A stretch of DNA of 64,000 bases from Chrysomallon squamiferum. Taxonomy: Eukaryota; Mollusca; Gastropoda; Neomphalida; Peltospiridae. Under the pieces are notes generated by a model. It was given only the letters and a program-made list of their open reading frames with translations, ran no database searches and had not been told where the DNA came from. Every line of letters starts with the position of its first letter. Position 1 is the first letter of the stretch. The DNA is taken from positions 3,889,443 to 3,953,442 of the forward strand of contig CM022672.1 of NCBI GenBank assembly GCA_012295275.1, read 5' to 3'. Shown here in pieces: positions 1 through 12,777 of the stretch. The translations under genes and the position numbers were made by a program.

Positions 1-544
1 CCGCTCCCTCTGTGACAAAACAGACCGGGCACGTTTCGCAGAAGCCGTACAGGTTTCTGTAATAACATGAGTAACAAAGACCAATGCATCGGGACGTTTT
101 TAATCAATCATCGTCTATTAACGTTGTTCTGCCTGCACTGGCAAGGGAACGGGATGGTATAGACATTTGAAATGATTGTTTTAAATCAGCTGGGTAAAGC
201 GGTATTGTTCTCATAATGTAAATACTGTTATAAACTGTTTAAATTGTAATGTTGTTGCCCAGTGAATTAATAGAAAACAAATTCCCGACAAATTGTAACT
301 AAATAATTAATTTAATTAATTAATAAGGTTGTGTAGTTAAGTGATGGTGTAGTACAGTAGCATGATTATAAAAACATTACTAAAAGAAATTTTTTTTTTT
401 TTTTTTTTCTTTCTAATGGTTATAGGAAAATATTAGGGTTTTTTTTTTTTTTTTTATTAAACATAAAGAAATCGTTATTGCTTTGAAGAGTGATTCATTT
501 TTATTTATTTAAATTCATAATTTTAATTTTTTAATTTACTTATC

Positions 545-546
<2 letters not shown>

Positions 547-596
<50 letters not shown>

Positions 597-597
597 T
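547..597. repeat. ATT microsatellite
   Basis: An uninterrupted TTA/ATT run of about 17 units, followed by T-rich sequence to 641. Confidence 0.95.
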
Positions 598-1727
598 TTT
601 ATTATTAATTGTTTTATTTATTTTTTTTTTTTTTTTTTTTTAATTGTTGTAGTTATTATAGATTTAACCAAATATATCAAAAAAAAAAAAACCCACTAAT
701 ATTAAGCTACATTTTAGCAGGAGGTACGAAAAGCTTCCACTATTAATCTGTATATATCCTTTGTATCTTTTTTACCTCTTGACAAGGACTTATGGAGCGG
801 GGGAAGGAGAAGAAGGTGATATGGAAGTTAAAAAAAAAATCCCTACGGTTCAGTGGCTATGTTCACGCCTATCATTTTTATGATTTATTAACTCAGTTCC
901 CTGTCGGTTTACCAGTTTCAGTTTATACATGTAAACGCGTCAGTAGCAATTGTTGTGTACGATTGACCTAATCTGTCACAGCGGGGCCAAAAAAAAAAAA
1001 AAAAAAAAACGCTAATAGATTTATTCCGGTACTTATGTAAAGGTGCATTACAGTAATTTACAAATGTTGACTTAATTAAGCCGGTGTGAATAGTAAAACT
1101 TCAGTTCATTCAAACATGAAATAAACGCTGTATACATCGCTCGCATTTCACCGTGACATGATAATACGATAATTGGGTTGGGGGGGGGACGTCGTGTGAC
1201 ACGCGGACAACGTAAACAGCGGACGACGTTCGTGCCAGTTAGGATGGGTGTGGGCGATAATCGCTTTGGCATGCTTCCATCAGAGAACTGTTCAAGCATG
1301 TGTTTCGTGGACTGAGACTGTGAGTTTTCGTGAACGTTCTGACCAGGGCAGGCTAAACTCCTTAAGGAGATAATTAATTTATGAATTGTTAAGCTCTTTT
1401 GTTTAGAAGAGCTCCCTCCACCTTATCACACCGAGAAAGAAATGATGTCTTTTCTTCCATCCTTTCGTATATTTTTCAGTCCGTTCTTTCTTTCTTTCTT
1501 TCTTTCCCCCCCTTTTTTCTGTTCAACTGTCTTATTACTATTCCTATAGTTGTTCCGCCATTTATTCAGCAAATCATTTGAAATAGCAAGAAAAGAGTAA
1601 AAAAAATGGTTTTCATCAAAATTTTGAATATAATTATATTTCCCTTGGTCCATGAATTTTTCAGTAGTAATTATAGACTTCATCATTAGCTTGAAATGTT
1701 TTAAGAAAGTATTATAAATTTAAAAAC

Positions 1728-1890
1728 AAAGACGAACATAGAAGCAGAGGTGAGATAACTACGTATTTAGAGGTGGCAAGATAAATATTGAGGGTGTTGC
1801 CATTGTTCGGTCGGAAGTCTGTTTACACCTGTAATTAACTCCACTTTGTTACTTGCTGCGATAGTTCGCCGAGGCCACTTTGAATTCTAA
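1728..1890 (+). repeat. Diverged 160-bp duplicated element, copy 1
   Basis: It shares AAAGACGA, AGAAGCAGAGGTGAGATAA, GTATTTAGAGGTGGCA and CACTTTGAATTCTA with 2711-2874, in the same order and orientation. The middle is diverged. It could be a dispersed repeat or an old local duplication. Confidence 0.7.
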
Positions 1891-1926
1891 CCATCTTATT
1901 TTACGAATATATTTCTTCCTCAATTT

Positions 1927-1979
1927 TCTTCTTCTTCTTCTTCTTCTTCTTCTTCTTCTTCTTCTTCTTCTTCTTCTTC
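1927..1979. repeat. TTC microsatellite
   Basis: About 17 uninterrupted CTT units (GAA on the other strand). Confidence 0.95.
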
Positions 1980-2317
1980 ATGTTGTTCACTGTGTAAGGT
2001 AAAATACTATAAAAGTTTTCATTTGTCTGTTTTACTTAAAATACCATGTCAGTTTGTGTATATTTTGAAGAATTTTACTATCAGTGTTTTAAAGCTATGC
2101 TGATTATATTATTAAATTAAAGGATGTTACTACTACGGTTGTCATCATTAAGGCTGATACAATTATATCTCTGTGTATGTATATGTGTGTTTATTTGTTT
2201 ATATGTACAGTACAGTATAGTATATTATAATTTAGTATTACATTCTGTCGTATTTCAACAACAAAAAAGAATTATATGGTTATCGTTATAACCGTTATTA
2301 CTAATAGTAATAATAAG

Positions 2318-2376
2318 TATACTACGTTTAATAATAATTATACTACATTTAATAATAATTATACTACGTTTAATAA
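2318..2376 (+). repeat. 21-bp tandem repeat, about 2.8 copies
   Basis: The unit TATACTACGTTTAATAATAAT is repeated almost perfectly; the middle copy has A for G. Confidence 0.85.
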
Positions 2377-2710
2377 TATACTTATCGTGTCGATAAATTA
2401 CCCCCGACTTCGAGCTTAATAGCATCATATTGGTCTAATTAATCCATTACAAAATAGCACAAATCCCCTTGACAATGTATTGTTCCGAAACAGCCGAGTT
2501 CTTTGCACCTGAATGCTCTCTTTCATATGATGGAATTTAATTGTGTTCTGCTTACAAAGTCGCTAATAGACTGAAACTCTTCAAGTAGCAATCATCTGAT
2601 TGCAGTTGACATCTTTTTAATATTTTGTTGTTACATTTCCAGCTTTTTTCTTATCAGTTTTGTTGTTGTTAGAGATAATACAAAAGAGGGGTTTGGGGGA
2701 GGGTGTTTTC

Positions 2711-2874
2711 AAAGACGACCACAGAAGCAGAGGTGAGATAAGTAAGTATTTAGAGGTGGCAGGAAAACTGCCGAGGTGTTGGTATTGTTCACGTAGATGA
2801 AGTCGACTTAGGTTGCTAATTAGGTCCATTTATTATTTTGTGCCTTACTCGCTGGATCCACTTTTGAATTCTAG
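2711..2874 (+). repeat. Diverged 160-bp duplicated element, copy 2
   Basis: The partner of 1728-1890. The shared blocks are interrupted by small indels. No terminal inverted repeats or tRNA-like boxes are visible. Confidence 0.7.
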
Positions 2875-3445
2875 TATCAAACAAGGGTTTAGCCAAACAA
2901 GAAACATTCAACAGTTCTGCAGGTATGTTAAATTATTCCTAATTTGAATAATGTCAGTGTTTCATACTGAAATTTTAACAGTAACCCAGACTACATACTT
3001 GATGTATTTTATTTTATTCATAAAGACATTCTTTATTTATTATTTTTATCAAAATTATTGGGGTTTTTTTGTTTTGTTTTTTCTTTCTGCACGGTTTTTT
3101 CCTTTTCACCTTTCCATTTCCTGTCGTTTTTGTCTTCTTTTTTCCACCGTGTCATTTTAGCTTTAAATAAAACCAAGACAGTGTAAACAAACATTCGTTT
3201 CTGCAGTAAAAATTTAATTTTCCATTTGTTAAGTTCAGCTTTGTGGAACATTCGCATAAATCGCAACAGTTAAAGCAGAATAAATTATATGATGTGTTTA
3301 GCGAAGTGAAGATGTTGAACAAAAACATAATTTGTATGTTTAACTAAACGCTCAGTGTGGTTATCATATGGGAATTAAAATAAGCAAAGAAAAACAAAAT
3401 TGTTCAGTATTTAAAATAGTGAATAGAAATTAAGCATTGCCTTTA

Positions 3446-3448
<3 letters not shown>

Positions 3449-3530
<82 letters not shown>
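3449..3530. repeat. TC microsatellite
   Basis: An uninterrupted TC run of about 41 units. It creates spurious Ser-Leu and Arg-Glu frames on the two strands. Confidence 0.97.
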
Positions 3531-3533
<3 letters not shown>

Positions 3534-5919
3534 GTTTTTTATCTCGTTCATCCTCGTCTGGTTTCCCATTAGACATTCAAAAAAGAACCCTGATAATATA
3601 TAGGGGTCTGTTTTATACAACTAAACCAGGCCAAGATCCTTTTTAAAAAATGATGGTAATAACAACAAACGTTTAATCCAGCTCTTTACCTATTTAAATT
3701 TGTCAAAAATAATTTAAATACTGATATTTAATAATATATATATATTAATAAACAAAAATAAAGAAATAAAGAAAAAAATAAATAGATATTTTGCATTGTC
3801 TTATTTATTTATATTTTTTGTACTTATTATTTTGTTTGATTTATTATTTTATGATAAAAAAAAATTCCGTTATTTTTATTTCTATTTTTATTTTATATTA
3901 TTATTATGTATACATGTTTAAATATCCAAAAGCCTGGAAACAGATCGTTTTAAATTATGCACGACACACACAGTTTAGAATGTGACCCAAGGGTATGTTG
4001 CTGTACAGCAATATCCCGCAGGACTTCGTAGAATTTGAACATCAATCATTATGATTTATTCGTTGCCCATCACACCCCACCCTTCAAAACCTCTCTCTGC
4101 GACGTGGCTGGTGTTACCACAGACCGGTTGTTGTGGTTGTTGTTGTTGTGGTTGTTTTACTTTTTTTTTTTTTTACCCCTGACTACAGCCACACGGGTTT
4201 TCATCGGTTAACAATAGCGTGTGGCGGAACTTTTTTCTCACGCAGTGTACCACTGTAAACTTAGAAAATGATCTGTAGGGCGGATCCAAAGTTTCCGAAA
4301 AAGGTGTCATTGTTGTACTTATGTGTGCGATAACATTACTAATAGTGTGTTTTACGATCACTGCTATTACTACTGCTAACCTCGTGTGTTAGTTTTGTTA
4401 GTTAGAGGATGGATTTTTAGTTATTTATTTATTTTATATCGGACGTCCAAAAAAATAATTACAGGGACGGACGTCGGTTGCATTCCGTGGATTCGCGCCC
4501 GTGATGAACGGGTGCAGTCTTTCATTTCCCAGAGAAACAGGAGGTCAGTGTTAGTAAACACGTTTAACGTGTCCCTTTGATGTTTGCCGACAAATATACA
4601 CAACCCCTCAATCTGATGAAACCGAAGCCCTCCCATTTATCAAAGGTATGCAAGATTGCAGTCTGGTTCGCGATGGCAGACCATTCGGGTCATGATTCAG
4701 AAACGTAAAACACTTGCACAACGCGATAATTATTGTTCACGCATAAATAAAAACAACGATAAACACATATGTAGCTGATGGGAAATTATGTGGTGAGTTT
4801 TATTCGCATTCCGTGAGTGTACAATTAAAATATGCATGTATAATTCAGTTAGTAAGTGTGTGAGTTATGACCCGAACGGCCGACCATATCCATAGTTTTT
4901 ACCAGCCGTGATGCTGTTTGGGCGTTTGTTAATAATATACGAGCATGTTGAGACGTTCCCGACTACGACCACTCGACACTTCATTAAAAATTGAACAGTT
5001 AATTAATTGTTATATCTGGAGGCAGGGGAGAGAGACAGAAACAGAAGCTAGGCTGATTTAATTATATGTCTCCACAGTACCGATAAAATAATAGATGCGT
5101 AAAAATTACATATATTTTTATTTATTGTTTTAAAAAAAAAAAAAAAAAAAAAAACAAATTAAACGAAATCACATTATTGGACAACAGCTACGTTTCTGAT
5201 TATGCTAATAAAATGATAATTTAAAAATACGTTTACAGATTAAGATTTAACAGAATTTATTATTATTATTGTTGTTGTTTTTGTTATTTATTTATATTAT
5301 TATTATTATTGTTTTTGTTATTGTTATTATTATTATTATTTTAATATTTTTTTATTTTCGTTTGGGGGAAGAGGCATCATTACTCTTTATTATTCAGATT
5401 TACAAATTATACACATTAATTTATTTAAAAAAAAAAAAATTCATGGAAGGGCGCTTATATTTAATTTCATCAAATTGTTCAGACTGTGTAACATTATTTT
5501 ATAAAATTTTGACAGTTAGTTATCAAGCGGGTAATTTGTGAACGGTTCCATCACAGAATATTCTAACATTGCATCTACTGTAGTGAACAACCCGCAGTCT
5601 ATACCAGTAATTTATCTCGTTTATTGTTTTTATTTACTTTTTATTTATTTATTCATTCATTCATTCATTCATTTTTCCGCTGCAACTGTAATTCATATAA
5701 TTACTTAATTCAATGCTCTTACTCAAATACCATTCATTACCCCAACCCCATGTCACAGAAAACCACTTAGACAGGTGGTTTCAAATAATTACAAAACAAG
5801 TTCAGCATTCATAAAGAAGAAAACTAAATTTATATATATATATCCCAGAAATTTTATCTTCCATGTTTTTTATTATATATATATATATATATTTTTTTTT
5901 TACCGCTTTCTGCGAATGG

Positions 5920-6560
5920 CACGTGCATTTTCGTCTGTCACTCAAACGTAGGAGCGAGCTGTCTCGCGTTTACTCTCAAAATATCTCCAGTGAGGAAAAT
6001 AATTCGACCAGTTTTTGAAAGTTCAGGTACATAGGTTTAGTTCTCTGGTTTGTCCAGGAAACAGTGAAAAGCGGCAGAAAAATGAGGCAACGAAGAAGAA
6101 GAAGAAGACTGAGCGGTTTCCTAGTTTCGGCGAGAATAATCGTTTTGGTTAACGTCTAACGTTTCAATTCGCAAATCAGCCGAGACAAGAGTACTTCAGG
6201 CTTCTTTTAACACGGTGTGGAAACAATTTGTAAAAAAATATGAATTTTGAAGCCTGCGATACACAACCAATTTCGACCCCTGCAGTTAACAAATGAAGAA
6301 AGATACATGTCGCCAAGTTCGGAATGGTTGAATGATAGGAAAAAGAGAGAGCGAGCGGGTCCCCTTTACTCTCTGATTGGCTGATCTACTACGTCTGACG
6401 TCACGTGGTCAGGGTCAAATGGATGGTTCGTCTAAGCTGTGACAACAAGCAGCATGCTGGGTTTTTCACTAGTTATGTACTGACTGTGTACGTCGAAAGA
6501 CCGTTGTAGCGCGATGCGTGGACATTTTGTGTTAAAACTCCTGAAATGCGGGTTGAAGTG
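5920..6560 (+). promoter_or_regulatory. Candidate fgfrl1 promoter, CpG-richer block
   Basis: This stretch has dozens of CG dinucleotides, while the flanks are AT-rich with few. It contains an E-box CACGTG at 5920-5925, an inverted CCAAT box in the classic NF-Y context (CTGATTGGCT; ATTGG at 6376-6380), and a full palindromic CRE TGACGTCA at 6396-6403 that overlaps a second CACGTG at 6402-6407. No TATA box stands out at a fixed distance. It lies about 1.7 kb upstream of the first coding exon, as expected for a gene with a non-coding first exon. That this is the fgfrl1 promoter is inferred from position and composition only. Confidence 0.5.
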
Positions 6561-6666
6561 TGTCAGGGGCTAACTTTGTGTGCAGCGAGGACTTGGAGTG
6601 TATTTTGTATGTGTCAGAAATGTGTTACTTTGTTCCAATAGAATCGGAACCAGTATTACATTTGCA
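6440..6666 (+). other. Candidate non-coding first exon (5' UTR)
   Basis: Between the CRE/E-box and 6666 the sequence is more complex than its surroundings and ends in a plausible donor, TTTGCAG followed by GTATCT at 6667. Splicing from here to the acceptor at 8208-8209 would give a leader exon joined to 11 nt of UTR before the ATG. The stretch holds several upstream ATGs, which is unfavourable for a leader but not unusual in receptor genes. The transcription start cannot be fixed from sequence. The intron would be 6667-8209. Confidence 0.3.
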
Positions 6667-8209
6667 GGTATCTATGGTTACATTTTATATTATTATTACT
6701 GTCATTTTAGGTCTCCAAGGAAACGTTTTCAGTGACACGTTTAGTTTAGACACATTGTAATATATTTTATACATAAGCTAATTCAAATTGCCATTATCGT
6801 TACTATTGTTATTAAAATACTGGTTACATTTGTATGTCGTATACTTTCGTCAAACGCGACTATTCAACCGAACGAACATTTTTACCACGTTTCTTAAGTA
6901 AATGCGCTGTTGCGATTTAAAATAGCCATTTTGGAAAGATGATTTTGTGACTAATTTTTTTTTTTTAATTTTTAATTATTATTATTATTTGTATTATTAT
7001 TTGTATTTTAAATATTTGAGGATATTTGGATTTTCTGTTTATTTTGGGACAGTTTTCTTTTATTTTTACTTCATACATCAAACAATGGATATTTTGTTTC
7101 ATTATTGTTCGCAGGATATTTTAAGAATCCTTTATTTTTCTCCATATTTAAAAATTCGAAAATGGTCTTAAATTTTATAATTTTAATTATAATACCTACT
7201 TCAGTGTGTTAATTAATCTGCTTTATATTATTAACAATTATTTATATCATTTAAGTATGAGGTGTTACTCTCAATTATAATCACCTTCTTAGTCTAAACA
7301 GCTAACAGTGTTATGTAATCATAACAAAAGCTCTTTAGTAAAATGGTCATCAAGACAAAGTAAATTTACATCATAATACACATTTTTCAGTTTTGTTATT
7401 CCTCACCTTAACTGCTGAAATGTAATGCTATTAATAATTCAGCTTTTAAGAAGTTTTTTCTCAGTTAAAAATGAATGTTTTAATTTGTTATTGTTTTCTT
7501 TCTTTTGGGCATTTTCTTTTTCTTGGATTTTTAAAGAATAAAATTAAAAAAATAATAAAATTAAAAATATATACTTGTATATTTTAATATTATTTATAAA
7601 TTAAAAATAAAAACATTTAATAATCACTTGATGTAGTTTGTTCTTTTTGATTATTTTATCGTTTTAGATATATATCATACTTTTAGCTATCATACTTAAA
7701 TAATTACATTTTTTGCACCACATTTTATGAATTGTAAATTTATATCATAATAACTGAAACTTTAGATTTTGTTTTGTTATGCTATATTACTTGATTGCTT
7801 GTTGATTTCAGAATATGTATTTTATTATTAGTGCACTTTTCGGGTTATTATTGGGTTTTAAAAAATAAATTTTCCATTTTATTTGAGTTTGTATGTGTGG
7901 GGGGGGGCTGTTCAACATTTCTAAACCCTATTGTTAATTTGCATCAAAATATATTTGTCAGTACAGATAGGTGCCATTGCAAAAAAACAAAAAACAACTC
8001 AAAACAACAGTATAAAGGTGCAGCATCACCATGTCATTTCATTGTAATTTGTGTTTTGTGTTTCATACCAGCTGTTTCATGTTTATGTTGAGTATATCAT
8101 ATGGATTCCCAGCATATCGGATTCTGAACTTTTGTATTACATAAATTAACAATTCTTTAACATACTCAATGTTAATTTTTTGTTTATTTTTTTTTTTTTT
8201 CTTCTTCAG

Positions 8210-8281
8210 ATAAAGTCGCGATGGCCTGCTGGTGGATTGTACTGCTGGTCTTACTAACTACGACAGTTTCCTCAGCTAGTG
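8210..8281 (+). CDS. FGFRL1: fgfrl1 coding exon 1: signal peptide
   Basis: The acceptor is a long T tract followed by CTTCTTCAG at 8201-8209, and the donor is GTGAGT at 8282. The exon has 11 nt of 5' UTR, then ATG at 8221 with G at -3 and G at +4. It encodes 20 full codons plus one base (phase 1): a hydrophobic leader rich in Trp, Leu and Val, then Thr/Ser, ending S-S-A-S. This is a typical eukaryotic signal peptide with likely cleavage after A19 or S20. The n-region has no basic residue. The start is chosen because it is the first ATG after the acceptor, begins the leader and splices in frame to Ig1. Confidence 0.9.
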
Positions 8282-9149
8282 GTGAGTCTTGTTTCCTGTT
8301 ATAAAATTTCATCTTGCAGTAAGCGATCTCCAACAAAGACCAGCGTTATCATTCATTGTATTCCGTGACAGACAGTAATATCATGGATGCCTGCTTTACA
8401 CCCCTAAATCTTGAGTTAGTATAGTAACATAATCTTTCTGAAAAAGGAAGGGAGAGAAAAAAAAATAAAGAGAGAAAAAAAAGAAGTCTGAATTGGCAAG
8501 ATTCAGACATTGTTAACTGTCATGCATGAGTGATTTCTGATTAGCGGTGGATAGTAGACCTGTCACAGGGGTTTGTGTTCACTTCTCCTCTGTTTTCCTG
8601 GCTGGCTCACAAAGAGTGATATGTATACACCAGTTATTACACGTGTAAATATGAAGTATGAGGTGTATGTCACAAGTAGAATAATGACATTCTTTTAAGT
8701 TTTCATTTACTGCAGAATATAATTTTCATTTATTTATTTTTTGCATTAAATTTTCACATTAAAAAAAATTAATAATATAACAAAATAAAATAAAATAAAA
8801 TAAAATAAAATAAAATAAAATAAAATAAAATAAAATAAAATAAAATAAATAAATATTTTAAATTAAAAATAAAAATTTAAGTATCTCCAGATATATATTA
8901 TATTTTTTTTTTTTGGGAAGACAATTTTTAAAATGATGCAGTAGATTAATTTAACACAAATATAGTAATAATATCTTGTTAAAAAGCAAAAAGAAAAAAC
9001 ACTGTGATTATTTATATTATATATTTGTGTGGGTACATACATGCATGTAGTTAGTTATGTGTGTGTGATGTTTTGTATATATGTACAGACTATAATCTAT
9101 TAGTAAGAGTAGTTACCAATGTTACTCACACACACATATACACACACAT

Positions 9150-9188
<39 letters not shown>

Positions 9189-12100
9189 CAAAGAAATAAA
9201 ACTTACATGTTAATATATATATATATTAAACTTACATTTAGTATATTATAATTCATACCATATAAACACATACTACACTGCATATTCTTAAGTGAACATT
9301 ACAAAACTACACCACACAAACTGTGTGATAAGAGCTAAAAGTACATGCTGTAGATTTATAAATGTTCTGTGGTCCAGCCTCATTGTTGATTATTGTTTGT
9401 GCCGAAAGTTTGCTTGCCAAGAATGCTTTGCTGTTTGTCTACCACGAGCTGTATTTGAACTTTTTACGTCAGTAGCCTGGGTACCATGGAATGCCCTGCC
9501 GTGAAGTAGGGCATCGTCAAGTGGTGATACCACACCGTGACACTGGTAACAGGGAAAGTGTGGCTGTAAGTTATGGCCTGCAGATTGGCATATTTTATGA
9601 GCTCTTATGTAATGGAAGTGGTGAAAAGCTCATAAGGTGATAAGTGTCTTGACAGATATTCCCGTGATCCTCTGTTTTTATTGTCGCTGTAGAGTCCTGG
9701 CTGTGTTATTCATACTTGGAGACATTGTTTTAATTGTTTTAATTGTTCGTAATTTGGCAGCAGGTGGGGTGGGAGGGAGTCATGTTTTCTTTAAAATATT
9801 TTCATTATCTTATTATTATTATTATTATTATTACTTGTACAGCTATTATTATTATTACAGTTCCAGTTATTACTGTTAACTATCATCATTGTTATTGTGT
9901 TTTTTTAATTAGTATAATTTATTTTTATTTTTGTTTTTATTTTTATATTTATATTTATATTTATATTTATATTTATTTTTATTTTTATTTTTATTTTTAT
10001 TTTTATTTTTATTTTTATTTTTATTTTTATTTTTATTTAAGCCAATATTGCAAAATAAATTTTATTAGATATGTTCAGTATGTTAAATTAAAAATAATAT
10101 TAAAAAATAAAATCAGTTAGGAATGGGAAAAATATACATTTACATATCTTATTAATAACATTCAGCAGCACTTGTAATTAAATATTCCTTACTGTTGCTT
10201 CACTTTGATCTTCTCACTGAACAATACAAACATATATATTGTGTGCTATAATACAAATATATCACAGCCAAAAGGCAATACAGAGAAATAACAACATATA
10301 TATATATATTATATGTATACATGTCAAATATTGTATATCCAGAAGCTTAACTAAATCCGGATGATTTTTTTTTTTTTTTCCTTCTTCTTTCTTTATTAAA
10401 ATTCTTGTAGAACAAGCATATCTTTTCATCACCCTTTTTTAATATAGATATAATTACTTGTTCACATCTTTTCAGACTTTTTTCATTTTTCGTTTTCACT
10501 GTTACAACTATTCATATCATACAGAATAGACCTAATTCTTTTTCTTTTTTTCCTATTTTGCCTGCCGATTCTTTCATTCACACACACACACACAAAAGGA
10601 AAGCAGAATTTAATCCGATGTTTGTAATCACATGAAAGAGCCTTTCATAGCTGCACCTGTGTGCAATGCACTTCTTATAGCACTCAGCTAAAGGTTGCCA
10701 GTGACCATGGGGACACAAAATTGAAAAATAATAATGTCCGACTTTGTTGTGTTTTCTTTCATGCATGCTTATTGAAATATGACTTTGATTAGCTCGGAGA
10801 ACCTTTTCACTTCATGAATCCCGTGTTTGTATGAAAAGCCTTTATTCTGGGGGTGTATTGACAGCATTTCACTGTCATTCATCGCCTGTAGAAAGCTTTT
10901 CGCTCGCTTATTCATACTCGCTGTGTTGCCTTCAGTTTTTGGTGTAATGCCGAGCGAGAGTGTGTGTGATGCTTTTATTTATTTTCTTTTTGTGTTTTTC
11001 TCCCTCTTTCTGTATTTTCAGTGTTAGGAGAGCACTACAGTTTGTTTATTTTACAATTTTTTTTATTATTCTTTTATGAAAATTCGTTGACAGCTGATAT
11101 TAAAAAGATAAAATTGGAATGAAACTATTGTTTGGGGTATTAATTACATTTTTTATTTTTTTATTTTCAAGATCTAAAAGTTGTTATGAATTTTACGAAT
11201 ATTAAAACATATCAATTTCAGTTTTTTGTATAAATGATAATTAATAATAATTACTGGTGATAGTAGTAGCAGCAACAATAGCATTTCAAAAATTAAAATT
11301 AATGCAACACTCACACACACACACACACATGCTCAAAAAACAACATGTACACACCAACACATGCATTTTTAAGAATAAAAATATCTCCAGATGCACCATG
11401 GAGTTCCCAGCAGGTAGTTTTAAGTGAGGAAAAGTCAATCAATTAATTCATTGTGTTTCTCTTTAGCATTGTCATTGCCATTGTGGCCAACTTTCCATTT
11501 ACAGATTACCTGGACAAAGCACACCTGGAAAGAAATTTCCTGCTGAAATTGATTGTATTGTTCTTTTCAATAATGTCCAGTTTAATGTTGATACTGACTG
11601 GGTATTATAGCAGTGTGACTGGCCACTGGTCAGTGTTAATATTTTACCAGTGTGACTAGACACTGTTTGTGTCGCTAAATGATGGTCATTGTTAGTATAA
11701 TAGCTGTATATATAGACACTGGTCAGTGTTAGTATTGCACCTATATGACTGGACATTGGTCAGTGTTAATATTGCACCTATATGACTGGACATTGGTCAG
11801 TGTCAATATTGCACCTATATGACTGGACATTGGTCAGTGTTAATATTATACCTACATGATTAGGCACTGTTAATATTGTCCCTGTATCACTGCATTCTGA
11901 TCATTAACCAGTTTTAATTTCACACAGTGATATACAGATTGTATGTCACACAATAGCATAAAGGCTTTGCCACTTGGTGATATTTTAACTCTGAATATTT
12001 AAAAATTAATAAAGGTAAGGATGGGAGTATATTCAAAATTAATAAAGGTAACGATGGGAGAAAGAAAGGTCATCTTATTTATGTTGGTGCTACTCATGTT

Positions 12101-12720
12101 TTATGCAATAACATAAATATAAAAATCTGTATTTCATCTAACACAGTTAGTAATTAAATTAGAAACAAACAAAAAAAGCAGTTTTGAACTGTTTTTAAGA
12201 TAAACCCTAGAGACCATTTTTCTTTTCTACAGTCATCCTTTGGCATTACAATTAAGAGGTCATTACCCTTTTTTGCAGCAGGTAAAACACCCAGGTGAGA
12301 ACAAATGGGCAGGTTGTTGTTCAGGTGTAAAGTCAACACTAGCCTGGTAGAAAGTACTTGCTAAGTACAGGGTAATCTCCAGGGGTTAAGCCCCTCGGTG
12401 GTCCTGTGTAATTAAATCCACCCCTAATTTAATGAGTTTCATTTCTCAGGTGAGGTTCAAGACTTTGATCTTTTTCTGCCATTACCTGCACACCTCATAT
12501 TTAATTTAGGTTAAGTTACTTTGATGACTTGTTTGTGTAATGGAATATATAATGCAAGCACTAAAATTTACTGTGGTTGTATGAAAATTGAAACACCTAT
12601 GCACTGTTATTTTGCAGTTGTGTGTGTTCTCTCTATTTCTCTGAAGTTGTCTCTACCATTACTACTACTATTATTATTATTATTATTATTTATAGTTTAT
12701 TCTCTCTCTCTCTCTCTATA

Positions 12721-12777
<57 letters not shown>

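Larger units (their letters stand above)
1..5900. other. Upstream DNA, no gene recognised
   Basis: The stretch is AT-rich with poly-T and poly-A runs, an ATT tract (547-597), a TTC tract (1927-1979), a 21-bp triplet (2318-2376), a TC tract (3449-3530) and a duplicated 160-bp element. More complex pieces at about 1060-1340 and 4070-4720 hold short frames (up to 75 residues) that resemble no family I know. No tRNA, rRNA or convincing exon is seen. Confidence 0.6.
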
